From Gammaproteobacteria bacterium (lineage in GTDB: Bacteria; Pseudomonadota; Gammaproteobacteria; Magnimaribacterales; AG-339-G14): a stretch of DNA of 36,385 nucleotides. The stretch spans positions 1-36,385 of the forward strand of contig SGZL01000010.1 of the NCBI GenBank assembly GCA_004213955.1, written 5' to 3'. The notes beneath the pieces are model-generated. The model did no database searches and had not been told where the DNA came from. It saw only the letters and a list, made by a program, of their open reading frames with translations. Shown here piece by piece: positions 25,294 through 34,057 of this stretch (the first letter of the stretch is position 1; each line of letters begins with the position of its first letter). The position numbers and the translations under genes were made by a program.

Positions 25294-26787
25294 ATGTTTG
25301 ATGTTGCAGTAATTGGATATGGGCCGGTTGGTTCAATAATGGCTAATTTATTGGCAATTAAAGGACATAAAGTTCTTATTATCGATGCAAATAAAGGTAC
25401 CAGTCCTACAGCTAGAGCAATTAATACAGATGGCGAACAATGTCGTGCCTTCGATCTCTTGGGATTCGCAGAAGAAGTTGTAGAGAATACTGGTTATATT
25501 GATAAGGTTTCTTTCACAGATGCTGAATTAAACGAAATAATCACTCAAGACCAGCCATTGGAAGTTGGCGCAATGGGATGGCCGCCTCAACTTCTTTTTT
25601 ATCAACCGGAACTTGAGAAAATAATTAGATCTTCAGTTGAATCGAAAAAAAATATTGAAATTAAGCAAGAAACTATTCTAGAAAATTTCCACATGGAAAA
25701 GAATAAGATAATTCTTGATTGCTCTTCAAATGAAGGAATGAGTCATTTCGAATGTAAATATTTGATTGGGTGTGACGGAGCGAGTAGCAGTGTAAGAAAA
25801 CTCCTTAAAATTGAAAGAGATGATCTTGGTTACGATCAAGATTGGTTGGTTGCAGATGCTCATCTTACCCAAACAACTGATATTCCAAGACATCATGCGA
25901 AACAAATCTGTAATCCAAAAAGGCCTGCTACCTATGTTCCTGGTCGAAGGGGTCATAGAAGATTTGAATTCAAATTAATGCCAGGTGAAACCAAAGAAGA
26001 AATAGAAAAAGAAGAGAAAGTTTGGGAATTATTATCCCCATGGATTAATCCTAGCAATGCTTCTTTAGAAAGGGCAGATGTTTATCAATTTCATGCAGCT
26101 CTAGCTAAAGAGTGGAGAGTAGGAAATTGTCTAATAGCTGGAGATGCTGCGCATCAAATGCCTCCTTTTATGGGAGCTGGAATGGGTACAGGAATTAGAG
26201 ATGCAATGAATTTATTTTGGAAGCTAGATCTAATCTTATCTGGAAAAGCAAGTGATGCTATTCTTGAAACTTACAAAGCAGAGAGATATCCACATGCCAA
26301 ATGGACCGTGGCTCAATCGGTTTCTATTGGAAAAATCATTGAAGGAATATGTGCTCAACAAGAAGGAAAAGATTTTGCTCCTGATGATAACGACGGATAC
26401 GGAGTTAAATTCCCTCATCTGCCTTCAGGAATTTTTAAAGATGCCTCAGATGAAATTTCTGGATACCCCTGTCCCCAACCATTATTGTTGCGAGATGAAG
26501 TAAAGCAATTATCCGACCGAGTAGTAGGCTCTAAATTTTGTGTATTTACTCGAGACAATATTTCTAAACTCAGCGATAAAGCGGAAAAAATTGTAAAGGC
26601 ATTAGATATCCAAATAATTGAGCTTTCTGAAAAAGACGACGAAGAGAACAGGATGGAGAAGATCTTCTCTTTATATAAATTAATTATAGTTAGGCCAGAT
26701 CGTTATGTTTATGGCGGTATAAAATCCTTAGAGGACACCTCTAAAATCATTGAAAGTCTCGAAACTTCTTTTTGTTTGCAAATATGA
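25294..26787 (+). CDS. FAD-dependent aromatic hydroxylase (MhpA/PHBH-like)
   Basis: The 497-residue flavoprotein monooxygenase has G-Y-G-P-V-G (8-13), the central G-C-D-G-A-S-S-S-V-R (159-168) and the FAD ribose motif G-D-A-A-H-Q-M-P-P (283-291), followed by G-A-G-M-G-T-G-I-R-D-A. Residues from about 390 form a thioredoxin-like C-terminal domain, as in phenol hydroxylase and MhpA. Such enzymes hydroxylate an aromatic ring with O2 and NAD(P)H. With the divergent extradiol dioxygenase it makes a hydroxylate-then-cleave pair. The stop overlaps the fabD ATG (ATGA, 26784-26787). Confidence 0.87.
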   Translation: MFDVAVIGYGPVGSIMANLLAIKGHKVLIIDANKGTSPTARAINTDGEQCRAFDLLGFAEEVVENTGYIDKVSFTDAELNEIITQDQPLEVGAMGWPPQLLFYQPELEKIIRSSVESKKNIEIKQETILENFHMEKNKIILDCSSNEGMSHFECKYLIGCDGASSSVRKLLKIERDDLGYDQDWLVADAHLTQTTDIPRHHAKQICNPKRPATYVPGRRGHRRFEFKLMPGETKEEIEKEEKVWELLSPWINPSNASLERADVYQFHAALAKEWRVGNCLIAGDAAHQMPPFMGAGMGTGIRDAMNLFWKLDLILSGKASDAILETYKAERYPHAKWTVAQSVSIGKIIEGICAQQEGKDFAPDDNDGYGVKFPHLPSGIFKDASDEISGYPCPQPLLLRDEVKQLSDRVVGSKFCVFTRDNISKLSDKAEKIVKALDIQIIELSEKDDEENRMEKIFSLYKLIIVRPDRYVYGGIKSLEDTSKIIESLETSFCLQI

Positions 26788-27680
26788 AAGCGCTTTTATT
26801 CCCTGGACAAGGAGTTCAAAAAATTGGCATGTTGAATGAAATTATTTCTTCAAATCCAGAAATTCATGATTTTGTTGCAGAAGCTTCAGAAGATTTAGAC
26901 TTTGATTTAATCAAATTAATTACTTCAGGCCCTGAAGAACAATTAAATTTAACCGAATATGCTCAACCAGCTATTTTAGCCACTAGTATTGCAATAGTTA
27001 AAGCTAAGAAAGTTAATTCAAATATAAGTGTAACCGCCGGGTTATCTTTAGGTGAATACTCAGCTTTAGTCTATGCCAATTGTCTAAGATTTTCAGATGC
27101 TCTTAAGCTAGTCAACGTTAGAGGAAAACTAATGCAAAGTGCCGTTCCGGAGGGAACCGCTGGAATGTTAGTGGTGCTAAATATGGGCTTAGAAGAAATT
27201 TATAAAATGATAGATTCGGTTAATTCATCACAAGAAGAAATTAATTTTTCTACTGATAATGCCGAAGGGGTTTCGGTTTTAGCTGGTAAAAACACATCTA
27301 TAGAAGCTTGTAAAAAATACATTGAAGACAATGATTTTAAAAGAGTAAAAACTCAAATGGTTCAAATGTCTGTGCCTTCTCATTGTTCTTTGCTATCTGA
27401 GGCTCAAACAGAACTAGAAAAACTATTGAATACAATGGAATTTAAAAACCCTGAAATTCCTGTTATTCCAAACGTTCTTGCTCAACCGACAAGTAATGTA
27501 GACGAAATTAAAAACTCACTCATTACTCAACTCACCAATACAGTCAGATGGAGAGAAACACTTTTGTTTTTATCCAATAATAAGATTCAAGAGATTATCG
27601 ATGCTGGCCCCGGGAAAACTATTGTTAATATGGCTAGAAAGTTAAGAAGTATTGAGAAGACAAGCTTATTGGATTTATAA
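26784..27680 (+). CDS. fabD: malonyl-CoA:ACP transacylase
   Basis: The 298-residue enzyme loads malonate on ACP. It shows F-P-G-Q-G (6-10), the nucleophile S88 in G-L-S-L-G-E (86-91), R113, catalytic H200 in S-V-P-S-H-C (as in E. coli S-V-P-S-H-C) and D-A-G-P-G-K. The usual histidine before the nucleophile (G-H-S-L-G) is leucine here. I chose the ATG at 26784, overlapping the hydroxylase stop as ATGA; a TTG four codons upstream is less likely. fabD is missing from its classical place before fabG, so this is probably the relocated housekeeping copy, though a pathway-specific paralogue cannot be excluded. Confidence 0.9.
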   Translation: MKALLFPGQGVQKIGMLNEIISSNPEIHDFVAEASEDLDFDLIKLITSGPEEQLNLTEYAQPAILATSIAIVKAKKVNSNISVTAGLSLGEYSALVYANCLRFSDALKLVNVRGKLMQSAVPEGTAGMLVVLNMGLEEIYKMIDSVNSSQEEINFSTDNAEGVSVLAGKNTSIEACKKYIEDNDFKRVKTQMVQMSVPSHCSLLSEAQTELEKLLNTMEFKNPEIPVIPNVLAQPTSNVDEIKNSLITQLTNTVRWRETLLFLSNNKIQEIIDAGPGKTIVNMARKLRSIEKTSLLDL

Positions 27681-27681
27681 A

Positions 27682-28866
27682 TTAAATATCAAACTTAAGT
27701 ATATTAGTTTTAATATGCTCAGCCATGTCTTCATTAGAAAACCCTCCTTTTGCTTCAAAACTAGCCTTGTTTTCATCGTAAAGTGAATTTTGACTTTCTT
27801 TGCCTAAACTAATGATGTTGCCCTTAAAAAGTTTTAAAGACACCGAACCGCTTACTTTCTCAGAGACTAAATCAATTTGATTTTGTAATTCTATTCTTTT
27901 ATTGCTCCACCAAAGCCCGTCATAAATCAACTTTGCGTACGAAGGCATAAGCGAATCTTTTTCAATAATGTTATCTCTCGTGAGACATAGAGATTCCATT
28001 GCTCTTCTGGCTTTGAGCAAGATAGTTCCTCCCGGAGTTTCGTAACAACCTCTTGATTTCATACCTGTTGCTCTTGATTCGACAATGTCTATTCTTCCGA
28101 TCCCATGAACACAACCTAAACTATTAAGATTTTTAAGAATTTCAGCAGCCGACATAGCGATATCATTAATAGCAATTGGATCACCGTTTTGAAATTTTAT
28201 ATTTATTATTTCTGGCTCTGACTTTGCTGCTTCTATAGATTTTACTTTCAACCACATATCTTCTGGAGGCGGAGTTGATAAGTCTTCTAAAACCCCTCCT
28301 TCGTATGAAATATGTAATAAATTTTCATCCATTGAAAATGGTGGTTCTTCAGCTTTACTGGCTGGCATAGGAATTTGATGCTCTTTGCAGTAATTCATAA
28401 GATCTGTTCGAGAAGACAGATCCCACTCTCTCCATGGAGCAATAACTTGAATTTTTGGATTTAAAGCGTGGGCCCCCATTTCAAATCTTATTTGGTCATT
28501 ACCCTTCCCAGTAGCTCCGTGAGAAATTAAATTCGTTCCTTCTGTATTTGCAATATCCACTAGACGCTTTGCAATTAATGGTCGAGCGATGGCAGTGCCT
28601 AATAAATATTCGCCTTCATATAAGGTATTGCAACGAAACATTGGAAAGACGTAATTTGAGACAAATTCATTTGATAGATCATCTACTACAACTTTAACAG
28701 CACCAAAACCTTTAGCTCGTTCCTCAAGATCATCTGGAATATCTCCTTGACCCATATCCGCAGTATAGGTGATTACATCAAGATTTTTTTCCTCTTGAAG
28801 CCATTTAAGAATTACGGAAGTATCTAATCCACCAGAGTAGGCTAATATTACTTTTTTTGATGACAT
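27682..28866 (-). CDS. argG: argininosuccinate synthase
   Basis: The 394-residue enzyme condenses citrulline and aspartate with ATP. The PP-loop A-Y-S-G-G-L-D-T-S-V is at 9-18. Other conserved stretches are N-L-I-S-H-G-A-T-G-K-G-N-D-Q-I-R-F-E, A-P-W-R-E-W, and E-S-R-A-T-G-M-K-S-R-G-C-Y-E-T-P-G-G-T. It is the short type of about 400 residues, not the longer E. coli type. It lies 87 bp behind grxD and meets fabD tail to tail with one base between stops. Confidence 0.97.
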   Translation of the reverse strand: MSSKKVILAYSGGLDTSVILKWLQEEKNLDVITYTADMGQGDIPDDLEERAKGFGAVKVVVDDLSNEFVSNYVFPMFRCNTLYEGEYLLGTAIARPLIAKRLVDIANTEGTNLISHGATGKGNDQIRFEMGAHALNPKIQVIAPWREWDLSSRTDLMNYCKEHQIPMPASKAEEPPFSMDENLLHISYEGGVLEDLSTPPPEDMWLKVKSIEAAKSEPEIINIKFQNGDPIAINDIAMSAAEILKNLNSLGCVHGIGRIDIVESRATGMKSRGCYETPGGTILLKARRAMESLCLTRDNIIEKDSLMPSYAKLIYDGLWWSNKRIELQNQIDLVSEKVSGSVSLKLFKGNIISLGKESQNSLYDENKASFEAKGGFSNEDMAEHIKTNILKFDI

Positions 28867-28953
28867 AATCGTGAGAATAATATCATGAGAATGATTTTCC
28901 CAATTTATTAATTAATTTTGACTGTATAAGAAATAAGAAGTTCTTAAAGCGTC
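28867..28953 (-). promoter_or_regulatory. argG upstream region with direct repeat
   Basis: The 87 bp gap between grxD and argG is the only sizeable break in the minus-strand block. The 7-mer ATTCTCA occurs twice on minus (28872-28878 and 28886-28892), 14 bases apart. A TATTAT between the two copies could be a -10. It does not match the ArgR box as I know it, and no Rho-independent terminator is visible after grxD. Whether argG has its own promoter is unresolved. Confidence 0.3.
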
Positions 28954-29268
28954 TTAAATCTCGACTTCGTCTATTAACTTTTTGAGTTCACCATTTTGAT
29001 ACATGTCCATCATGATATCGCTTCCGCCAATTAACTCTCCTTCGATATACAATTGCGGAAATGTAGGCCAATTTGAAACTCCAGGAAGAGTTTCTCGAAT
29101 GTCTGGATTAGATAAAATATCAACAAAAGAAAATTCTTTCCCACATGCCATTAAAATTTGAGTAGCTCTTTGAGAAAAACCACACTGAGGCTTATCTGGC
29201 GAACCTTTCATGTATAAAAGGATTTTATTATCCTCTATTTGTTTTTTTATATTTTCTTCAGTACTCAT
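28954..29268 (-). CDS. grxD: monothiol glutaredoxin (Grx4 type)
   Basis: The 104-residue protein carries the monothiol site C29-G-F-S32 preceded by M-K-G-S-P-D-K-P-Q. W-P-T-F-P-Q-L-Y-I and G-G-S-D-I-M form the glutathione-binding surface. Grx4 proteins bind a [2Fe-2S] cluster with glutathione and pass it to BolA or other targets. It follows pdxJ by 4 bp. Confidence 0.97.
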   Translation of the reverse strand: MSTEENIKKQIEDNKILLYMKGSPDKPQCGFSQRATQILMACGKEFSFVDILSNPDIRETLPGVSNWPTFPQLYIEGELIGGSDIMMDMYQNGELKKLIDEVEI

Positions 29269-29272
29269 ATTG

Positions 29273-30013
29273 TTATTTTAGTATTTTAAGATATCTTTTG
29301 ATAGTTTCTTTAACTCCAAGATCTAAGCTTTCAATTATCAATGCGTGTCCTATTGAAACCTCCTCTATATCTCCATATTCAAGTAGAGTTGGTAAATTAG
29401 ATAAATTTAAATCATGTCCTGCATTCAAAGCGACATTTATGTTGTTCGCAAAGCTAATTGCCTCCTGATAACTTTTTAGAGATTTATTATCTTTTTCTTC
29501 AAACGCCCTAGCAAATGGACCGGTGTAAAGCTCAACTCTATCGATATTAATTTCTTTTGCAATTTCAAGTTGTTCTTTATCAGGATCTAGAAAAATACTT
29601 GTTCTAATATTATTATTTTTGAATCTCTCTGAAAAATCTTTTATTTGAGATAAGTTAGATTTTAAGTCCCATCCATGATCAGAAGTCAATTGATTGAGAT
29701 TATCAGGAACTAAAGTTACTTGATCGGGTAAATGTTCTTCGATAAGAGCTAAAAATCCCGGGTAGTTATTATTTTTTTTCTCAAATGGATTTCCTTCAAT
29801 ATTAAATTCAACATTGTATTCTTTAGTAATTTTTTTTATTTCTGCCAAATCTGATGGTTTGATATGTCTTAAATCTGGACGTGGATGAACCGTAATCCCA
29901 TGCGCTCCATATTCCAAGTATTTTTGAGCAAACGCCAAAGGTGAAGGATTATTACCTGGTCGAGAGTTTCTCAATAGAGCGATTTTATTTATATTTACGC
30001 TTAAATTTGTCAT
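29273..30013 (-). CDS. pdxJ: pyridoxine 5'-phosphate synthase
   Basis: The 246-residue TIM barrel makes PNP from deoxyxylulose 5-phosphate and aminoacetone phosphate. L-S-V-N-I-N-K-I-A-L-L-R begins the barrel. The active-site residues correspond to H43 (T-V-H-P-R), E73 (N-I-E-G), E161 (V-E-L-Y-T-G) and H200 (N-A-G-H-D-L-N). I-G-H-A-L-I closes the phosphate site. The ATG directly follows the TSUP stop without a spacer, and grxD follows. Confidence 0.95.
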   Translation of the reverse strand: MTNLSVNINKIALLRNSRPGNNPSPLAFAQKYLEYGAHGITVHPRPDLRHIKPSDLAEIKKITKEYNVEFNIEGNPFEKKNNNYPGFLALIEEHLPDQVTLVPDNLNQLTSDHGWDLKSNLSQIKDFSERFKNNNIRTSIFLDPDKEQLEIAKEINIDRVELYTGPFARAFEEKDNKSLKSYQEAISFANNINVALNAGHDLNLSNLPTLLEYGDIEEVSIGHALIIESLDLGVKETIKRYLKILK

Positions 30014-30766
30014 TTAGGTTGAAACAATAGTTAACCCATCATAAATTAATTTTGATCCAGTTAAAATCAAGCAAAAATGGGTGATTGAGTAAAATATTTC
30101 CTGACTTACTCTTTCAGTCAAATACGCTCCAACATAAACTCCAATAGGTGCTAAAGGCAATAATAAAATTGAAGTGAGCAGGTTTTGAAAGTTTATTTGG
30201 CCGAAATAGGCATAGGGAATCATTTTAAAAAGATTTAATGCTAAAAATACTATGGCCAAAGTTGCTACGTATTTTCTGCGATCTAGTCTCATCGGTAAAA
30301 GATAAAAACTTAATGGCAACCCTCCTGCATGAATTGTAAAACTTGTAAAACCAGCCAAAGTTGACCAAAAAGTTCCAGCAGCTTTGCTGCTTTTAACAAT
30401 TTTTTTTGACTTATTTACAAAATATTCTAATCCAAAGCCACAAGCAATTACTCCTAAGATAATTCTGATCGAATTATCCGAGAGAAAACTATAAGTGATT
30501 GTGCCAATTATCACACCAAATAAGGTAAGTGGAATAATAGATTTAACTAATTCAAGATCCCATAAACTCCAAAAACGTCTGATGGTTACCAAATCCATAA
30601 AAATGAGAGGTATTACTAAAATAGCTAAGGCCTGTAATGGAGGAATAAATATACTCATAAGCGGTATTGCAAGAATAGGTAATCCTAGTCCAAAACCTGC
30701 TTTGCCCATGCCATGAAAAAAAACCGATAACACAGCAACGACGTAAAAATACGGATCGAGGATCAT
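30014..30766 (-). CDS. TSUP (TauE/SafE) family permease
   Basis: The 250-residue membrane protein has seven to eight segments arranged as two repeats, the TauE/SafE layout. Family stretches are G-K-A-G-F-G-L-G-L-P-I-L-A-I-P near the N-terminus and, in the second half, G-G-L-P-L-S-F-Y-L-L-P followed by a charged R-L-D-R-R-K-Y turn. Members export sulfite, sulfoacetate or other small organic anions; the substrate here is unknown. It sits 6 bp after the beta-lactamase-fold gene and abuts pdxJ. Confidence 0.87.
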   Translation of the reverse strand: MILDPYFYVVAVLSVFFHGMGKAGFGLGLPILAIPLMSIFIPPLQALAILVIPLIFMDLVTIRRFWSLWDLELVKSIIPLTLFGVIIGTITYSFLSDNSIRIILGVIACGFGLEYFVNKSKKIVKSSKAAGTFWSTLAGFTSFTIHAGGLPLSFYLLPMRLDRRKYVATLAIVFLALNLFKMIPYAYFGQINFQNLLTSILLLPLAPIGVYVGAYLTERVSQEIFYSITHFCLILTGSKLIYDGLTIVST

Positions 30767-30772
30767 TTAATC

Positions 30773-31990
30773 TTAAAGAGCTTTATAAAGAGCTTTGGTT
30801 AGATCGTTAGCAGACTTGTATAACTTTCCAAGCGAATGTTGTCTATTATTTACAAAAGCAAAGCCTATCTTGTTAACTTTATCTCCAAAACCTGCTGCCC
30901 CGCCAATACCTGTATGACCGAACATTGTATTTTTATATCCGATTGGAGAAAAGGGAGCGTCAAGCATATAACCCAATCCAAATTTGTAAGAGGCTTGCAG
31001 TAACACTTTATCAGGTCCTGCTGTAAATTCTGTTGTGGCGAGATCAATGGTCTCTTGATCTAATATTTTTTTCCCATCACGAGCACCTCCGTTTGAGAGA
31101 ATACCAAAGAATTTAGCCACACCTCTGGCTGTTCCGTGACCGTTAGCCGCCGGGATTTCGCCTTTACGCCATTGAGGACTATTTGGAAAATCAGTTACAG
31201 ATCTTAGATTTTGATCATCCTGAACTATTTCAATAAAAGCTTTTCGATACTCTGCGCTTGAAAGAGTGTCTCCGATTGCTCGAATTCTGCTTGGAAGAAG
31301 CCATCGAGGAATTCTTCTAAAAAAGTTAATCACATTTATTGGGGCACTCTGCATAACCATTTCAGCGCATCTTTCAAATTCGCTTTCGTCTAGACCTATC
31401 TTAAAATCAATGTCAAAAACATCCGCAATTTCTTCCTTAAAAAAAGTACCTACCGATCTACCATCTACTCTTTTAATGATCTCCCCAAGTAAAAATCCAA
31501 AAGTCATTGCATGATACCCCTGAGCAGTACCAGGAACGTGAAAAGGTTCTTGTTTGGCTAATTGATTAACAATTAAATCCCAATCTTCCCAACACTCATA
31601 CGGTAGTGGCTCTTGAAAGCCGAACATTCCAGCACGGTGCGTAAAAAAATCTTTGATCGAAGTATCTCCCTTAGATTTACAATCGTACTCAGGCCAGTAT
31701 CTAGTTACTCGATCTCCTAAATTAATTTTCTTTTCTTCTAATAATTTGAGTGCACATGTTGCAGTCATTGCTTTCGTAACCGAAAACACGTTAGCAATAG
31801 TATCTTCAGTCCAATCTTCCGTATGTTCTATGTCCTTAAACCCTCCCCACATGTCAATCACTACTTCATTTTCAATTTCTAGCGATAGTGCCGCGCCGTC
31901 ATCAAAACCAGATTTAATCGACTTAGAAAAAATATCTCCCAACTTAGAAAACTTCGGATCACAAAATCCTTCAACTTTAGCAACAGTCAT
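30773..31990 (-). CDS. beta-lactamase-fold serine hydrolase/esterase
   Basis: The 405-residue protein has S70-V-T-K73, Y159-H-A and a late G-H-T-G-I-G-G-A motif, the set seen in EstB-like esterases and lactonases. There is no signal peptide or membrane segment, so it should be cytosolic and not a type II secretion substrate despite lying behind the gsp genes. Its ATG overlaps the alpha/beta hydrolase stop as ATGA, which suggests the two hydrolases act together. It is clearly diverged from the other member at 18045-19295. Confidence 0.88.
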   Translation of the reverse strand: MTVAKVEGFCDPKFSKLGDIFSKSIKSGFDDGAALSLEIENEVVIDMWGGFKDIEHTEDWTEDTIANVFSVTKAMTATCALKLLEEKKINLGDRVTRYWPEYDCKSKGDTSIKDFFTHRAGMFGFQEPLPYECWEDWDLIVNQLAKQEPFHVPGTAQGYHAMTFGFLLGEIIKRVDGRSVGTFFKEEIADVFDIDFKIGLDESEFERCAEMVMQSAPINVINFFRRIPRWLLPSRIRAIGDTLSSAEYRKAFIEIVQDDQNLRSVTDFPNSPQWRKGEIPAANGHGTARGVAKFFGILSNGGARDGKKILDQETIDLATTEFTAGPDKVLLQASYKFGLGYMLDAPFSPIGYKNTMFGHTGIGGAAGFGDKVNKIGFAFVNNRQHSLGKLYKSANDLTKALYKAL

Positions 31991-32868
31991 TTTTTTAAAA
32001 TATTTTGAATTAACTCAATAAACTCTTCTGGCATATCTAAGAATAAATGATGCATGGCGCCATCAAGTTTATGCATCTTATTTTTATCTAAATTACCAAC
32101 GTAGACCATATAGTCTATAACATCTTGAGAGTAAAGTTGGCTGGAGCCTCCGTACACTATTTCAATATCAACTTTGGCTTTCATAAAAATTTCGTGCAAA
32201 TCGTTATATTCATAGGTTTTTGGTATGAGTGGATCTGCTTTGAGGGTCCAACCCTCTTCAGTTTGTTTATATGAATGCTTAGCAACGTTTCTTAAAACAA
32301 AGTCTTTTGCACAAGGCTGTGGCGGCATCAACCTAAATCTGGCGATGGCCTCCTCTAATTCCTCTGAAAACACGGCAAATCTTGATGAGGGTCTACTCGA
32401 TTTCATGGCAGTTGCTTTTTCAGGAGGTAATACGATTATTGAATCCAATAAAATTAGTTTAGAGAATAAATCTGGAAAAATAGACGTAGAAAACATTGAT
32501 ACCGATCCTCCCATACTGTGTGCAAGACAAGTCACTGAATCCCAGCCCATTGCATTCACAACGCCTTTGATTTCTTTGCTATAGATTTCCTGAGAGTAAA
32601 AATCTCTGCGCCCACTATCGCCCATGCCACTAAAATCCATGGCAACTACACAATATTTTTCCATGAATGCAGGAGCAATATGTGACCACCAAAGACTGTG
32701 AGCATTAAAGCCATGCAATAAAAGGAGTCCGGGAAGGTTTTTATCTCCCCAAACATTAAAATTTATCGAAGTACCGTCTACTTCAACAGAATTATTTTCT
32801 GGCTCAATTTCGATATTACGTGTGAACCATTTAGGTGATGCATTCAACGGATTCTTTCCTATCAACAT
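31987..32868 (-). CDS. alpha/beta-fold hydrolase
   Basis: The 293-residue hydrolase shows the oxyanion strand L-L-L-L-H-G-F-N (48-55), the nucleophile elbow A-H-S-M-G-G with S118, and a C-terminal histidine region A-M-H-H-L (271-275). A cap domain occupies about 145-230. No signal peptide is present. It could be an ester hydrolase or a C-C bond hydrolase of the meta-cleavage type; its distance from the aromatic module makes the latter only a possibility. It lies 3 bp behind gspN and overlaps the next hydrolase by four bases. Confidence 0.88.
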   Translation of the reverse strand: MLIGKNPLNASPKWFTRNIEIEPENNSVEVDGTSINFNVWGDKNLPGLLLLHGFNAHSLWWSHIAPAFMEKYCVVAMDFSGMGDSGRRDFYSQEIYSKEIKGVVNAMGWDSVTCLAHSMGGSVSMFSTSIFPDLFSKLILLDSIIVLPPEKATAMKSSRPSSRFAVFSEELEEAIARFRLMPPQPCAKDFVLRNVAKHSYKQTEEGWTLKADPLIPKTYEYNDLHEIFMKAKVDIEIVYGGSSQLYSQDVIDYMVYVGNLDKNKMHKLDGAMHHLFLDMPEEFIELIQNILKK

Positions 32869-32871
32869 TTA

Positions 32872-33594
32872 TTAATCTCCATAAAATAATTCATATAAAT
32901 TTCCTTTAATTTTAATATCTGGTGCACGACTTAGTGGTTTAGTTAAAAGTTTTGAAATTTTTGATAAAACTAATGCTGAGTTTGCAACTAAAACATAGTT
33001 TAGCTCATTATCAACGGTGAAATTGCCCTTCAAAACATCTTGGTTTGGCGTACTAAAGAAATCTCCTATCAGCTTATTATCTTTGCAGCCCAAAATTACT
33101 TCCATTTTTGTTGTCACAGCTTGGTTGAGAAGGCCTTTTCTGTCTAAATCAGCATAAAGGTTACCTGATGCCTCGTAACACCCATCTACGTCGAAAGTCA
33201 TATTTAAGTTATTTCCAGAAACAGCAGAAATCGAAGGAACTCTCTGCAAAAATCTTCTAGAGCCTATCTCAAAATTTGTTTCTCTTAAATTAATTTTTTC
33301 TTCAATTATTGAGCTAATGATATTTATTTTCCCTTCTACTGAAACTTCATTATCATTTAAATAAAATTTTAAAGTCCTTAAATCCATTTCTGTATTTAGA
33401 CTTCCTAAATATTCATTAGCAAAACTCAAATCATAAATTTTTCCAGACCAAATTGTTCCATCAATTTTACTAAAGGTAATTTCTGGAAAATATTCAGCCA
33501 TACCTGGCTTGATAATTCTCAAAGGTAAATTAATAACCACAACTAACGAAATAATTAAAAAACTTGAAATAATAAAGTAAATAAAATATTTCAT
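32872..33594 (-). CDS. gspN: type II secretion system protein N
   Basis: The 240-residue protein has one N-terminal membrane anchor (3-24) and a beta-rich periplasmic domain. The stretch F-S-K-I-D-G-T-I-W-S-G-K, early in the periplasmic part, is characteristic of GspN, as is the repeated strand pattern. GspN is an accessory inner-membrane component found in some T2SS clusters. It follows gspM by 4 bp and is the last gsp gene of the run. Confidence 0.85.
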   Translation of the reverse strand: MKYFIYFIISSFLIISLVVVINLPLRIIKPGMAEYFPEITFSKIDGTIWSGKIYDLSFANEYLGSLNTEMDLRTLKFYLNDNEVSVEGKINIISSIIEEKINLRETNFEIGSRRFLQRVPSISAVSGNNLNMTFDVDGCYEASGNLYADLDRKGLLNQAVTTKMEVILGCKDNKLIGDFFSTPNQDVLKGNFTVDNELNYVLVANSALVLSKISKLLTKPLSRAPDIKIKGNLYELFYGD

Positions 33595-33598
33595 TTTT

Positions 33599-34057
33599 TT
33601 ATAACTTAACTGTTAATTGTGCGCTTACTGTTTCTTTAGAAATCCTCCTAATACTCATCTTTGTTATTTCAACCCCATTATTATTAATTTCTAAAAACCA
33701 GTTGAATAAATCTATAAAATTAGATTCATTAATCCAAATAGATATTTCATTATTTGAAATAGGCAATGTCCGGTCAATTTTTAATTTATTATCTCTAGCA
33801 GAAGAATTGACTGAAGAAGCAAAATTTGATGAGAATGCCGATTTTGAATTTATTTCCTGTTCTTCAATAGCAGCTATAAACTCTATTCGGTTTAGATTAA
33901 TTTCATTTTCTTTTTTTAAGTTATTAACATTATTTTTTAAAATCATCAACGATGATGACAAGATATATATCGAAAGACAAAGAGCAAAAGCTGCAAAAAT
34001 AATTTGATTTTGTCTTGATATTCTTATGTTTATAATATTTCTAAAAAGTTCTAACAT
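33599..34057 (-). CDS. gspM: type II secretion system protein M
   Basis: This 152-residue bitopic protein has a membrane helix at 18-40, then a coiled-coil-like stretch and a small ferredoxin-like periplasmic domain. Sequence conservation is low, as usual for GspM. The call rests on topology, length and its place between gspL and gspN. The start overlaps gspL by 17 bp. GspM partners GspL in the inner-membrane platform. Confidence 0.82.
   Translation of the reverse strand: MLELFRNIINIRISRQNQIIFAAFALCLSIYILSSSLMILKNNVNNLKKENEINLNRIEFIAAIEEQEINSKSAFSSNFASSVNSSARDNKLKIDRTLPISNNEISIWINESNFIDLFNWFLEINNNGVEITKMSIRRISKETVSAQLTVKL

Noticed and set aside
26772..26783. TTG start four codons upstream for fabD
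   Set aside because: The ATG at 26784 forms the typical ATGA overlap and gives the standard M-K-A-L-L-F-P-G-Q-G start.
28900..28953. Possible terminator after grxD (AAGAA-C-TTCTT)
   Set aside because: The loop is one base and no T-run follows, so it cannot be a functional intrinsic hairpin terminator.
31653..32021. 122-codon plus-strand ORF
   Set aside because: It is antisense to the S-V-T-K region of the beta-lactamase-fold gene; no start signal and no recognisable domain.
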